DNA of 64,000 nucleotides from Paguma larvata (GCA_030068075.1 CM057830.1:27808247-27872246), one strand, 5' to 3'; counted from the stretch's first letter, positions 34,801-48,948 are shown. Translations and numbers: made by a program. The notes: generated by a model from the letters alone, not told the origin.

Positions 34801-35474
34801 TAAATATCATTAAAATTTGCTGCATGTGGCATATTTGCAAACTTTCCTTCATTTCCTTAAAAAAAGAGCAAATTCATCATTACAAACTATCAAAATTTTC
34901 ACAATGCAATATAGAATATCAGCACCAGTATTTAGTGGATCTGTATTAGGCGAACAAGAATAACTCTAAAAAATCTACTACTTATTACACCATTATTATT
35001 GAGCCTCCAGGAGAAAAAAAAATCTGTAATGGAAACAGACAAATTCAAAGTTCCTTTTTTTGCTGTTGTTAGAGAGATAAGACAGATATTCTTAAACAGC
35101 AATTCAGGACAATAACATAAGAAATGTCTAAAGCCTATATAAATGTAGCCTTTCATAAGCTAATTTTTGAAGTGTAGTTCCTATTTCCTAGTAATCTTTG
35201 GGATTTATTGATTCCTAAAGCTCTTCATATGTTGAAAATGTACTACCTACTAACGCATCTACCAGAAAAAATATAAATGATATTTCACTGGCTAGCTGGA
35301 AAAGGAAAAGAGGCAAAAGGAAGTGAAAGAGTATTATATTAGCCTTCCAAACTTAGAAAAATCTAACGTGAAAAAATTGAGTTTTTACATAACGAATAGA
35401 CTACTTTCTCAAACTCAGCCTTTTAAAATAATTACTACCACATATTGATTAAAAGAAATAAGCTAAATGTATTA
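34801..35474. other. Unassigned AT-rich DNA
   Basis: A 74-codon minus-strand frame at 34932-35156 has no family. Nothing else is seen. Confidence 0.4.
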
Positions 35475-35625
35475 TTAGTGTCATTTTAAATGCATCACCT
35501 AATTTAACACTTATAACACCTGGAACTATTAGTCTTGTTTTTCTGATGCATAAATCGCTATACAAAAGTTCACACAACTTACAACAAGTGGAGTCTGGCT
35601 TTCAACTATTTGACACAAAACCACA
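35475..35625 (+). mobile_element. MIR fragment
   Basis: 'acctaatttaacacttataa' , 'gatgcataaatc' , 'agttcacacaacttacaacaagtgg' and 'gtctggctttcaac' follow the MIR order ('atttaatcctcacaac...gatgaggaaactga...ggtcacacagctagtaagtgg...gtctggctccag'). Confidence 0.65.
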
Positions 35626-37528
35626 AGTCTTTCATCATCTCCAAAGAAGGGACTAAAGAGTGCTTACTGCATTCATTCTGCACCCATGCACCTTAAAGGA
35701 AGTAGCAGTACACCAAGAATATATATCATGAATCATCTCAATTCCCAAGTCTGCTATTATATCCATAAAGCTATTATTTGTAACTTTTTGCCAACTACCA
35801 GAATACTCACTATTAAAACTAAAATTAATGTAAAAAGAGGACTTCAATTTACAGATATGTAAGTTCACACAATGTAGGGGTGTGGTTACACCTCAAATTT
35901 GGGGAGTGACTTTTACCTTTTCAATGCAACGATTTATAAAAAGACAGAATACTATTTAAAAGATTTTAGTTATAGACTATTTTCCAGAAATAAGTGTCAT
36001 GGGAATATGTCTCATTTAGCTGTTCTTAAGCATAATGTATCCCCTATGGCTCATTTTCCTGGTTAATGATCAACATCAGCAATATGTCTTTTTAATGTGA
36101 GTATGAAACTTGTGTTCTGCAAGATGATGGTAGCAGAAGATAGCAACAAGCTTTCCATTTAATTTTGCTTTCCTTTTTTTAGCAAAGCCATCTTACCGAT
36201 AGCTTATAAAATTTATTATTTAGAAAAAGTACTTTATTCACTCCTGAGTAAGAAAAGGAAAAAATTAATAATGTTCATAAAATTCCATTGTCTAATGAAC
36301 TATATTCAATAATGCACTATAATGCACCAAAGATTTATATATAAAGGGGCTTGTAACACTTAACCATATGAGTTAAATCAATTAAAATAAATATAGTTGC
36401 AACTCCAAAACCGACTACACTGAAAATATTTCCAATGTTTCTGAAAACATTCTGTCCATCCTGTTGGGGGGAACAAATAAACAGATGCCATTTTTCTATA
36501 AATTGGCTATAAAACAGGCAGTATTCAGTACAGCTTACCTTATTATAAAGATATACGCAGCCAGTGTGTATGGTGACTTGTTCTATTTTCATGGCCCACT
36601 GTTAATATGATTATAACAAATTTTATACAAGAAAAATCTTACACAGTGCTTCCTTAGTAGTGTTAAGAAGGAAAGCTAAAATAAACTTAGTCAAGTCTTT
36701 CAGTAGATCTTGAATTGCCCTTGTTTATACCATTACATCATCTAGTAAAATATAATCAAACTTCCAAACTCTCACTAAAACAAAAATGTTAAAAATTTGT
36801 TCTGAAATCATGCAGGAGGCAATGGAATGGGGTATTTTGGAATAAATGATATTTCCTTACTTTTATATTCAGAAATACCTCTTAATGTATGCATTTAATA
36901 CAATGACATTAGAAATGTCCAGCAATATACCACATTAATTTTTTTAATTTCACTGTAAAACATGTATTTCCAATGCCATATATTCTAAAGTGATATTTTT
37001 CCATTTCTTAAGATTGTCTTTTGCCTTAATTTGTTTCTTGATTCATAAATATTTTATGAAAATAAGTATGAAAATTTCTCTGTATGAAACCGTTTCTTAG
37101 TGTTTCTAATGCCCATGAGTTTATTAAATGCTATTTAAAATAATGGATTCAAGAAATAAGTTTGCATTTGTCAACCACAGGGTTCCCTAAACTCATTTGA
37201 CCTCACAACATTTTTCTTCCGATTTTCAGGTAATGTCTATCTATTAAACTGTCACAGATCAAGTGGAAGAACCTTAAGAAAACATTCACGTAAGAGAGTT
37301 TCATCTGTATTTACAATTTAGTTTAAGCAAGTAATATCAATTAATATTTTGAAATTAATATATTACGTTTATATATTATAAATGAAAAATTAAAATACTG
37401 TTTCTGGAATTTAAATCTTTAGTATATGAACTAAATAATGCAACAGACCAGGCAAAAGGGAAATAAAGTCTAAGAAATATTGCAAAATGTTGAGCAAAAG
37501 GTAAAGTGATTATATGAGAAATCATTAC
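35626..37528. other. Unassigned AT-rich DNA
   Basis: About 1.9 kb without an identifiable gene or repeat. The 71- and 85-codon minus-strand frames (35653-35868, 36335-36592) lack motifs; the second contains one hydrophobic stretch but nothing else to support a gene. Confidence 0.4.
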
Positions 37529-37538
37529 GAAATGTGGT

Positions 37539-37747
37539 TAAGAGATGCCTACGTGGCTCAGTCAGTTAAACATCCAACTATTGATTTCAGCTCGGATCAT
37601 GATTTTATGGTTTGTGGGTTCCAGCCCCTCATGTAGATCCTGCCTGGGATTCTTTCTGCCTCTCTCTCTCTGCCCCCCCCCATTCATGCTCACACCCTCT
37701 CTCTCTCTCTCTCAAAACAAAAAAAAAAAACTTTGAATAAAAAAAAA
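37539..37747 (+). mobile_element. SINEC_Fc-type SINE with 10-bp TSD
   Basis: Flanks gaaatgtggt at 37529-37538 and 37748-37757. The head is gatgcctacgtggctcagtc. The body contains 'ctctctctctgccccccccc' and 'ctctctctctctctc', and the tail is A-rich. Confidence 0.94.
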
Positions 37748-37757
37748 GAAATGTGGT

Positions 37758-39046
37758 GATTAAGTCCAATACAATACTAGTGCATGTCCTAATATCAGAG
37801 AACATAAACAACTGTCAAAGAGACATTGGTCAATATCCCTGAGTTGAAGGAAGATCCGAGTGAAATAGGTCTATGGAATAAACCACTGAATTAAAAAGAA
37901 ACAAAAATAACCCATGCTGAAATATATGCTGATGAAATTTCAGAATCTCAAAGATAAGCCTTTTCCAAAAGGTTTCAGAACAGAAAAACAATGTACCTAC
38001 TGATCAGACACGCATCAAACCCTTTACCAGAAATGCTGGATAGAACATGTGAATAAAATAATTCCTGATAAAATCTATTTTGTACTGACTGTTCATACCC
38101 ACTCAGATGACCAATTCTATAAAATAAGACGAATAGGCAAATGCTAAGGAAATTTTCCCATCATGCAATCTGTAAGAAAAGAAATTCCAAAGAAATAAAA
38201 ATAAATACATTAGACCTTATAAATTAAGACATTTTCTTTGAAGCAGTAGGCAATTAATGTCACAGAGTTATGTTTTTCGCTGTATAGATCCAATTGCAAA
38301 CTTGATTTTTTCCATGAATGATATCAGTTAAATCTCTTTTATGCTGCTAATAACAATGCCTATGAAAAAGCTGTTTTGTAAGGATTTTACATATAGACAA
38401 TTTTACTTTGGATTATTCATTTACCATGTATTTCATGACAAAATAAAATGTTTTGAATGTGTTTATCTTCTCAAGAGAATGTTTACCATTTCCTTTGTTA
38501 GATATAGATGAATGATGCTTTTGAGCATTACTAGCAAGTATGCCTTGGTCCTCCTTATCAACGGGGCATGATAATTGCCTCTTTTGCCTTTGGCTCCTCC
38601 TCTGTAAACTGGACACAATGTTCATTACTTTTAAGTTTTTCGTGGAATCAAACAAATGGATTATGTATACATAACGAAAATCCATATAACATGATTTTTC
38701 ATAGGGTAGGCACAAAATAAACATTCAGCATAACAGTGCTATATTATAAAATATAATTATAATCAGAACTAAGCTATAGTCAATGCACGAAGGGGAAGAA
38801 GAGCTAGAGAGATCTAATTATATCTCACAAATATTTTCATTTATTGATTTTAAGAATGTTCTTTAAAGTCTCAATATATTTAGTACATTTCATAATGTTA
38901 AACTGGTAAGACAGATTTTGATATGGATATATATTTAACTTTCTTATTTAGAGATACTCTATAAAACTTGTGTTAAATTCAAGAGGTAATTCTTCAATGA
39001 TTTCCTATAACGATACTCAAATTACTAGCTAATAGGAGTATTTATC
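37758..39046. other. Unassigned AT-rich DNA
   Basis: A 103-codon minus-strand frame at 38413-38724 contains a Lys/Arg-rich part but no recognisable domain. No repeat identified. Confidence 0.4.
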
Positions 39047-39057
39047 TAAAATATACT

Positions 39058-42000
39058 AAGGTTGGAGACAGGAAAGATGACAACTGAGTAGGAGGACCCT
39101 ATCTTCATCTTGTTCCAAAAATACAACTAGATAACTAGCACATCACCCTAATACCTGAGAAATCTACCTGAAGTCTGAAAGAACAAACTCCACATCTAAA
39201 GAGAGAGAAGAGGCCTCATCAAAGAAGGTAGAAAGTGCACAGACATGGATTAGGAAAGACAGGAATCACAGGTGCTGAGGAGGGGAGGGAGTTGTGGTCA
39301 CGGCAAAGGACGAGAGAAGAGACAGAGGGAGAGAGAGGGAGAGACAGAGAGAGAGAGCGACAGAGAGAGAAGCACACGGTGGGGACACGCAAGGAGAACA
39401 CTTCCCCAAAAACACTGGCTTGGAAAACAAGAGGGGCTGAATTTTCTGAGTTCTTATAATTGGTGGGACTTACAGCCTAGAGATTTAAAGGTCCAGGGCT
39501 TGGCTGGCATAGAACCTGTAGGGCACTGCATTGCTCCTAGAGAGAAGATAGGAAAATAATTCAGGGGCAGACAGTATAGAAACAGTGATCTGAAGAGCAT
39601 CTGAGGCTCATGAGGAAGATTATTTGCTCTTCCCAGAATACTTCCCTAAAAGGCAGCATTCACAGAGATGCCTCTCCGTGAACAAAGGAGCTAGCTGGCC
39701 CCATTTCCCTCCCCCACCCCTTAGTACAAACACTGACCCACCTGCAGAAAGCAGCATAGTGCCCACAGTGGTTGCCTAACTTGGTTACACTAAATCCCAC
39801 ACACTTGTGCTCTGGGACAACAGCTCTTCTCAGTCAAGCTCACCTAAGTCTCAGGGCAGTGAGGTCTCTCCCCCATGAGATGAGCACAAGCCCCTGACCA
39901 CACCAAGTCTCCTGACCAGAAAGTTCTTCAGTGCCTCAGTTCTGGTAGAAGGAACTCATTGTTAATAATACAGTAACAATAGGAACTCACTGATAATAAT
40001 GCAATAACTTACATCAATAGACAGACCAACTAAACAGAAAATAGTTAAGGACACAATGGCTTTGAATGCCACACTGGACCAGATGAACTTAAAAGATGTA
40101 TTCAGAACATTTTGTCCTAAAGCAGCAGAAAACACATTCTTTTCAAGTGCACATGGGACATTCTGCAGAATAGATCACATATTAGGTCACAAATCAGGCC
40201 TCAACAAATACAAAAAGATTTAAATCATACCATGCACCTTTTCTGACCACAATGCTATGAAACTAGAAGTCAACCACAAGAAAAATGTGGAAAGACCACA
40301 AATACATGGAGGCTAAACAACATGCTACTAAACAATGAATGGGTCAACCAGGAAATCAAAGAAGAAATAAAAAAATACATGGAAACCAATGAAAATGAAA
40401 ACACAACATTCTAAAACTTTTAGAATACAACAAAAGTGGTCCTGACAGGGAAGTATATAGGATTCAGGCCTACCTAAAGAAGCAAGAAAATTCTCAAATA
40501 AACAACCTAACCTTACACCTAAAGGAGCTAGAAAAGAACAACAAATTAAGTCTAAAGCCATCAGGAGGAAAAAAATAATAAAGGTCAGAGCAGAAATATA
40601 AATGATATAAAAAATTTAAAAAAATAGAACAGGTAAATGAAACCAGGAGCTGGCTCTTTGAAAAAATTAATAAAAATAATAAACTCCTAGTCAGATTTAT
40701 TAACATAGTATTGGAAGTCCTAGCCAGACTAATCAGAAAATGAAAAGAAATGAAAGGCATCCGAATCAGTAAGGAAAAGGTCAAACTTTCACTATTCAAA
40801 GATGACACGATACTCTATACAGAAAACCTGAAAGTCTCTACCAAAAAAGTTGCTAGAGCTGATAGACAAATTCAGTAAAGTCTCAGGATACAAAAACAAA
40901 ATACAGAAAACTGTTGCATTTCTATACACCAGTAATGAAGCAGCAGAAAGAGAACTTAAGGTAGCAATCCCATGTACAATTGCACTAAAAACAATAATGC
41001 AGCTAGGAATAAACCTAACCAAAGAGACAAAAGACTTGTACTCTGAAAACTATCAAACACTGATGAAAGAAACTGAAGATGACAGAGAGAAAAGGAAAAA
41101 CTTTCCACACTCATGGATTAGAAGAACAAATATTGCTAAAATGTCTGTACTATCCAAAGCAATCTACACATTTAATATAATCCTTAATAAATTACCAATA
41201 GCATTTTTCACAGAGCTAGGACAAATTATCCTAAAATTTGTATGGAACCACAAAAGATACTGAATAGCCAAAGCAACCTTGAAAAAGAAAAGCAAAACTG
41301 GAGGCATCACAATTCCAGTCTTCAAGGTACATTACAAAGCTGTAGTGATCAAAATAGTATGGTACTGGGAAAAAAACAGACACATAAATCCATGGAACAG
41401 AACAGACAACCCAACAACAAACCTACAACTATGTGGTCAATTAATCTTCAACAAAACAGGAAAGAATGCTCAGTGGGAAAAAAGACAGTACTTCAGTTGG
41501 GAAAACTGGAAAGAAACATGCAAAAGAATGAACCTGGATCAAACTTTCTTAAACCATGCACAGAAAAAAATTCAAAATGGATTAAAGACCTAAATGTGAG
41601 ACACGGAACCATAAACAGCCTAGAAGAGAACACAGGAAGTAACTTCTTTGACATGGGTCATAGCAACTTCTTTCTAGATAAGTCTCCTGACATAAGGGAA
41701 ACAAAAGTAAAAATAAACTATCGAGACTTGATCAAAGTAAAAGTTTCTGCATAGCAAAGGAAATAATCAACAAAACTAAAAGGCAACCTACAGAATGGGA
41801 AAATATATTTGCAAATTACATGTGATAAAGGGTTAATATTCAAATTATATAAAGAACTTAACGAAACTCAACACCCAAAAAATGAATAATTCAATTTAAA
41901 AAAGTGAAGAAGACATGCATAGACATTTTTCCAAAGAAAACATCCAGATGGCCAACAGACACATGAAAAGATGCTCAACATCACTAATCATCAGAGACAT

Positions 42001-43046
42001 ATAAATCAAAACTACAATAAGATATGACCTCACGCCTTTCAAAATGGCTACAAACAACAACACAAGAAATAACAGGTGTTGGCAAGGATGTGGAGAAAAG
42101 GGAACCCTCCTGCAGTGTAGGTGGGAATGCAAACTGGTGCAGCCACTGTGGAAAACGGTATGGAGTTTCCTCAAAAAGTTAAAAATAGAACTACTTTTTT
42201 AAGTTTTTAAAAAATTTTTTTAATGTTTATTTTTATTTTTGAGAGATAGAGACAGAGTATGATCAGGGGAGGAGCAGAGAGGGAGGAAGACACAGAATCT
42301 GAAGCAGGCTCCAGGTTCTGAGCTATCAGCACAGAGCCCAACACGGGGCTTGAACCCACGAACTGCGAGATCATGACCTGACCCAAAGTCAGACGCTTAA
42401 CAGATTGAGCCTTCAAGGCGCCCCGAAAATAGAACTACTCTTGAACCTAGCAATTGTATTACTAGGTATTTACCCAAAAATAAGACAATAATAACAATTT
42501 GAAGTGATACATGGACCCTGATGTTTATAGCAGCATTATCTACAAGAGCCAAACTATGAAAACAGCCCAAGTGTCCTTCGTCTGATGAATGTATAAAGAA
42601 GATGTGGTATATATATACAATGGAGTATTACTCAGCCATGATAAAGAATGAAATTTTGCCATTTTCAATGGCATGAATGGAGCTAGAAAGTATTATGATA
42701 AGCTAAATATGTCAGTCAGAGAAAGACAAATACCATATGATTTCATTCATATGTGGAATTTAAGAAACAAAGCAAATGAGCAAAGGGGAAAAAAGAGAGA
42801 GAATGAGGGAGAGAGACATACTAAGAAAGAGATCTTTAACTATAGAGAACAAATTGATGGTTACCAGAGGGAAGGAGGTAGGTAGGAGAATGAGTTAAAT
42901 GGATGATCAGGATTAAGGAGTGCACTTATTGTGATGAGCACTGGGTGTTGTATGGAAGTGTTAAATTACTATATTACACACTTGAAACTAATATTACACT
43001 GTATGGTAACTGGAATTAAAAAATGACTTTAAAAATAGATAAAAAA
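39058..43046 (+). mobile_element. L1 with both termini but internal deletions, 11-bp TSD
   Basis: Perfect flanks taaaatatact at 39047-39057 and 43047-43057. The 5' end is a genuine L1 start ('gagtaggaggaccctat', 'acaactagataactagcac') and the 5'UTR runs to about 39950, with a GA-rich stretch at 39315-39372. It then jumps to the ORF2 endonuclease C-terminal part (about 39960-40704; 'ggtcacaaatcaggcctcaa'), skipping ORF1 and the ORF2 start. At about 40704/40705 it jumps again into the RT palm ('catagtattggaagtcctag'), skipping about 1 kb. The catalytic box at about 40797 reads FKDD rather than FADD. Thumb and C-terminal region (40850-42180), the SINE at 42196-42425 and the 3'UTR ('gatgagcactgggtgttgta') follow. 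It cannot encode working L1 proteins. Confidence 0.9.
42196..42425 (-). mobile_element. SINEC_Fc-type SINE with 14-bp perfect TSD
   Basis: Flanks aaaatagaactact at 42182-42195 and 42426-42439 are identical. Long T/A-rich start (poly(A) on the minus strand). It is inserted in the L1 ORF2 end. Confidence 0.96.
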
Positions 43047-43164
43047 TAAAATATACTCTAGTTCAATTGGGTATCTTCAAAATTTTTCATATAATGATTT
43101 ATTAAAAACAAATTTTTGCACCTTATAGTCACTTCAATTTTTTTCCACTTTTCAATAGTATAAT

Positions 43165-45592
43165 GTATAATGGACTCATATCCAGGATAAATAAAGAACT
43201 CTTAAAAACTCAACAATAAGAAATCAAACAACCTAGTGAATATATATAATCACTAAAGAAGATTCACAGATGGCAAGTAAGTATATGAAAAGATGCTCAT
43301 CATTTGTCATTAGGGAAAAACAAATAAAGCCACTATGAATTATCACTATACACCTATTAGAATAGCTAATATACAAAAACTGACAATACAAAATGGTAAT
43401 GAAGATTTAATGCAATAGGTAGGTACTCACATTCATTGCTAGTGGGAATGTAAAATGACACAACTACTTGGAAAAATGGTTTGGCAATTTCTTATAAAGC
43501 AAAACAGTCTTACTATAGGATCCAACATTCATACTTCCAGTTAATTAAAAATCTGTGTTCACACAAAATGTTTACAGCAGCTTTATTCATAACTGTCCCA
43601 TCCTGGAAATAATCAAATTGTCCTTCAAGAAGTGAATGGATAAACAGATTCGGTATTGGTGACAATGGATACTATCAGTGATAAAATAAACTATTGATTC
43701 ACATAAGATGGATCTTAAATATTGCTAAGTCAAAGATACCAGATCCAAAAGCGTATGTATTGTATGATTCTGTGTATTCAATACTCTGGAAAAAAATAAA
43801 TTATAGTGATGGAAAACAAATCAGTATTTCTCTGGGATTGGGAGGGATTGATGGATTACAAAAGGGACTCGGAAATTTTTTGGATGATGCAGCTGTTCTA
43901 TATGTTATTAGGTGAAAATATATGATTCTATGCATTTGTCACAACTTACAGAACAGTACATCACAGGGTGAACTTTAATGCATGCAATTTTTGAAAAAAT
44001 CAGAGTACCCCAGGATGGAATGTACCCTGTGACAAATAAATCTAACAATATTACCTATATATGATATAACTGCACTGGATGGGGTGGAGAAAAAGGAGCT
44101 GACATGAGTGACTTTGGAAAATGTTTTGTTTTGGAAATCTAAGACTACACAAAAAAATAACTGCACATAAACATAATCTTAGTTGGTAAATTTGGTTTTC
44201 ACAGGGGTAGAGATTAAAAATATGAAACTATGTGCATACTAAGATTGAACAAATAAATTAATAAATGGTAAATGATGTGTCAGGTTCTTCACTATCATTA
44301 AAAGAAGTTACAAATAACCAAGGGGAGAAGGCTAGAATGAACTGCAATGATATTAAATTAGAGTCATAAACATCAGTATGAACTCGTGTTTAGTTTAATA
44401 TGTATAGAGATAGATACCTAAAGAAATGATTATAGATATGTATATACACATTGGTTAGTATGCATACATATATTTCTTAGCTTTGTCTGCCAAGAGACGA
44501 GAAACAATGACACCCAATAAGGAACAAGCATATCCAGCATCCAGACATTTGTTTCTAAACAGCATTCTCCAAAATAACAGAAAACAAAAACATCCAATAC
44601 ATCCTTGGAGAAATGACTAATTCTAGGATTGGGGCAATGAAAATATAAAATGAACCTGGAGTATTATGTAGTGCCAAAAAAAGGGAAGTGCTGAGATAGC
44701 AAAATAATAGAGCAGATAAAGGGAACACAGGAGCCAAACTAAAAGTGAACCCGATGGCCTAAGTTAGAACAATATGAGCAATAGAATTAACTAAATTTTT
44801 AAATTATTTCACAATATAAAATAAATGTCCTTAAGTTCATACTGATATACATAATTGAATACAGAAAGAAATGGGGAAGAAGGTACAAATATTTCTCACA
44901 AAAAATTTCAAATGGTATATGTAGATACTCCTCCCTCTAGGAAATGGGTCTTACACCCACTCCTGGTAGTATGGGATGGAATCAAAAAGAGGTAGTATGG
45001 AAAGGAAATGATACTAACCTTATTTCACAGTGAAGAAATCTGAGAGACTTTGTCTTAGCCAAGTAATCAAGGTTAACATCACCAGGTATAAGTCATGCTA
45101 GTATCATGTACCCCCCACCATACAATGTGATAAGAAAGACATTAAACCAGGTATTCTTCCCTAAAACCCAGAATCCTGGTCTAATCATGAGAAAAACACC
45201 TAACAAACACACATTCAGGGTCATTCTACAAAATACTTGGCTAGTATTTCTCAAAACTATAGAGGTCATGGGAAAACAAGGAAAGGCTAAGAACCTGTCA
45301 AAGACCATTTAAGACTAGCAATGACAAGTTAATTCAATGTGATATAATGAATTTGATTTTGGAACCTTAAAAGTACTTTTTTGGAAAAAAAACAAAAACA
45401 AAAAACAACCTACAAATCTGAATAAAGTCTAGAGTTTAACTATAAAAGCCATGTACCAATCTTTTTAAGTTTTAACATAAGTGTTATGTAAAATATTAAC
45501 ATTAAGGAAACCTGGGTGAACTCTCCATACAATCTCTGCAACTGTTTTATAAATCTAATATTCCAAAATAAAAGCTTTAGTTTTTTTAAAGT
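43165..45592 (+). mobile_element. Old L1 (L1ME-like) ORF2 end and long 3'UTR
   Basis: 'gatgctcatcatttgtcatt', 'gaatggataaacagat' and 'tgaatagtctgaa'-like blocks (43300-43720) are ORF2 C-terminal, strongly decayed. The tail at 45490-45592 ('aacctgggtgaactctcc', 'gcaactgttttataaatct', 'aatattccaaaataaaagct') matches L1ME-type 3' ends. The middle (43900-45400) is presumed 3'UTR by position; small frames in it are not genes. Confidence 0.65.
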
Positions 45593-46188
45593 GCATATTG
45601 CATTATGATAGATCATTATAAGATACAAATTGAGCAAACTAGGGAGAAAGAAACTATAGCTCCTTTAAAATACAGATTTGTGGGCACTCTCTCCCCATAT
45701 AAGCTGCATCAGAATTTTCTAGAAATGAAGCCAAGAATATGCATTCTACATGTCTTTAGATTATTCTTATGCACATCAAAACTTGAGTATTACTTTTTAA
45801 GAGCCCTGTGCCTTTTACAGGCCCAAAAGACTTTCAAAGGCTTCAAAAAACAAAGTAGTTATGATATCAACCAAAGTAACCAAATCTGGAGAAAGTTAAA
45901 ATCAGCAGGAAGGAAATGGAAACCTAATACCTAATACCTAAGTCATATATGAGTCATATATACACCAGTTCTGTGTGTCCCTGGAGAATCCTGACTGATA
46001 CACTGTCTATTCTGATCATTTTTTCTACCACTAACACTGTAAGCACCTTTTCTTATAATGAGATACATTGCTATTTTACCAATGCTATACCCACTGACAT
46101 TTTTCACAAGATATGAAATTTAGACAAATTATAACCAATATGTAGACTTAGAGATTCCCATTTTGTTCTTTTCACAGAATCAGTATTC
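45593..46188. other. Mostly unassigned; short end of a dispersed repeat
   Basis: 45945-45995 ('ccagttctgtgtgtccctgg', 'gagaatcctgactgatacac') resembles the terminal part of the repeat at 53600-54120. The 109-codon frame at 45605-45934 has no recognisable family. Confidence 0.4.
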
Positions 46189-46325
46189 CATATCCTGGCT
46201 CAGTATCAGAATTACTTGCGGCACTTCTTAAAAGTACATATGCCAAAATTCCATCCTGAACCTGCTGAATCGAAATCCCCTCAAGTGATTCTGATTCACA
46301 GCTAAGGGTTGAAATCACTGCACAT
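46189..46325 (+). mobile_element. MER5-like (hAT-Charlie) DNA transposon fragment
   Basis: 'tcagaattacttgcggcact' at the left and 'caagtgattctgattcac' plus 'agggttgaaatcactgcac' at the right form the inverted-repeat-like MER5 pattern ('...agaatcacctgggg...ccaggtgattctaatg...gggttgagaaccactg'). Confidence 0.7.
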
Positions 46326-47340
46326 AAAATCATTTGACCACAGTATCTCACACAGAATACAGTCCAAGACCATTTTTTTTACATAAAGAACTTGAGGCTG
46401 AGGGAGAACAGATGGCTTACTCAAATAGATAATAAGAAGGAACAACGTCAGGCTAATATTTTTCTGTGTTTGTAAAAGGCTCATTTTATTTTCTTATATA
46501 GCTAAATTTCAGGAAAAAAATATGAAGAGTGTTTCTATCTCAGTGTATACATTTTTTATTATCTGATCCACAGCTCCAATTCACTAATATAGATAGATTA
46601 TAATATTTAGGTAATAATCAAGGAGATGCACCTCTATTTTATAAGGTGGTTCATGCCAGGTACACATGAAAATATCTGGCATATAGTTAAAAAACCTCTT
46701 GAGTGGCTAAAATCTTGACCATATCTTGCATTGTTAAAGTAATAAAACACTCTCTGAGGACAGGTAAATGGCACTATGTTATGTTCACTGATTTAATCAA
46801 AAGAAGGCTGACCACGCATTCCTATCGATGGAACTTTGATGGATGCATTCAAAGAGCTACTATAAATCTTAGCTCATTTACTAGTAGCTAGCAAAAAACT
46901 TCCAGAATCACTTCACATTATGGATATGAAAAATGAAGAATAATCAATAATCTCAGTTCTCTACTAGTTCTGTCTTAATCTTCCTTCATGGCTGCTAAGG
47001 CAACATTTGTACTTTTAAATAATTAAAAATTCACAGAAAAACACACACATATAATCAGCTAAAATGCATGTTCCCACTAATTCTACTTTACCTAGCTAAT
47101 GTCCAACTTTGGTACAGTGGGCCAAAATATTTCATATTATTACTATTTATAAATTATGACACTCTAACCCAAATTATTAAATATAACCTATTAATTTATG
47201 TTAACCATATCTCTTTAGAATAACATATATAGTCATAACCACAATCCACGTTAAGGTTCAAATTTTAGCTAACATTAACATTAGCTATTAAATTATAATA
47301 TGTACATACAAATGTATACATTCACTACACACATACATAT
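46326..47340. other. Unassigned AT-rich DNA
   Basis: No gene or nameable repeat. Short frames (60-62 codons) at 46302-46484 and 46703-46891 lack motifs. Confidence 0.4.
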
Positions 47341-47540
47341 TTTTATTAATATTTATTTACTTATTTTAAGAGAGAGCGAGTGAGCAGGGAAGGGGCAGAG
47401 AGAGAAAATCCCAAGCAAGCTCTGCACCAGCAGCACAGAGCCTGATGTGGGGCTCGAGGCCACAAACTGTGAGATCATGACCTGAGCTGAAACCAAGAGT
47501 CACACGCTTAACTGACTGAGCCACACAGTGGCTCCCGCAC
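47341..47540 (-). mobile_element. SINEC-type SINE
   Basis: Minus-strand head ('gactgagccacacagtggct' on plus) and GA-rich body. It includes the 'gaaaccaagagtcacacgctt' variant head also seen in the next element, suggesting the same subfamily. No clear TSD. Confidence 0.9.
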
Positions 47541-47550
47541 CATGGTTTTC

Positions 47551-47762
47551 TTTTCTTTTTTTTTTTTTTTAAGTTTATTTATTTATTTTGAGAGAGCGCA
47601 AGTGACAGAGGGGCAGAGAGAGAAAGAGACAGAGAATCCCAAGCAGGCTCCACACTGTCAGCACAGAGACCAACACGGGGCTCAAACTCAACAAACTGTG
47701 AGATCATGACCTGAACTGAAACCAAGAGTCAGATGTTTAACTGACTGAGCCACCCAGGCACC
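47551..47762 (-). mobile_element. SINEC-type SINE abutting another SINE, 10-bp TSD
   Basis: Flanks catggttttc (47541-47550) and catggtcttc (47763-47772) differ by one base. Same orientation as its neighbour, 10 bp away. Confidence 0.94.
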
Positions 47763-47772
47763 CATGGTCTTC

Positions 47773-48901
47773 TAAGATGTCATTGAACCTATCATGAATT
47801 ATGAAATGAACACCTATTTTATAAAAATAGTCCTATTATTATATTATTATCTGTTTTCTCTTGTTCATTTGACCCAATAACACTCCTTTGCAAGACGATA
47901 GTCTGAGGGATGCTCTACATCATTCAGCTATAAAATAGTTTTATAAAATTCAGTGTCCCATACATAGAGTTACTCCAATGAACTTGTTTAATTTAGAATG
48001 TAATCAAACCACATATATTTAATAGCATGGCGAGGAGAATCACCACCATGGTTTATAATAAAACAGTATCTCTGGGAGAATAGAAAGTAGATTTTTGGTT
48101 CTGCATAAAATCTTATTAGTCCTATTTTCATTTTCCCTTTCCACATTTCTAACAACTTAATAAACTGAATATATTTTTTCATCTTGAAGCTGTAATCTCT
48201 GTAGACAAACTGATTAACTAAAGTACTCCAATGTGACCAATGTATTTACCAATCTATAATGATATAGGAACTGATTTTCATAATTTGGGGAATTGTGTAC
48301 CTTGATTCATTTATAAATTTTTTTCCTAAAAATTAGGATTGTTATCATGAAAAAGAAAAGATAATTGAGGGAGAAGGGCCACATTGGGAAAACTGCACTT
48401 ATCTACAGTCTAATTGAGGAATATATTTGATTAAAGACCAAAGTAATGATTTAGAGGGGGAATAAAAGCATTGATAATTGACAGAGACATGGCAAAACAG
48501 GGAAGGAAACACTGTAAATACATTATTTTGGACATGGAACTGACATTTCCAGTTATCATTAATGCTTTCAGTCTTTGGCAGTTATTTAAGATCTAAGGAA
48601 TTCTAAGCAATTACGTGTACAAGAAAATAATATTCTTGCCACCAGAAGTTGTTCTCTGCCCCTTCTGCTCCAGGCCAGAGACTTTACCACACACACACTC
48701 AAAGGGAAGAGTACTACCCTTCAAGAATTCTTTTCAGTAGTTTTCTCCCCCTCAATTTCCAGTTTCAACAGTCTCTTCCTTTTCAAGAGCGCTGCCTTTG
48801 ACCTCACCTTCCTTCCCAAATCCACCAGCTACTCTACAACACATCTTTAATTCATGTTCTGTAAAGGAAAGCTAGGTTTTGTCTTTACACTCAAATCTTC
48901 C

Positions 48902-48948
<47 letters not shown>

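Noticed and set aside
39219..39559. Arg/Glu-rich overlapping frames
   Set aside because: They come from the GA-rich part of an L1 5'UTR.
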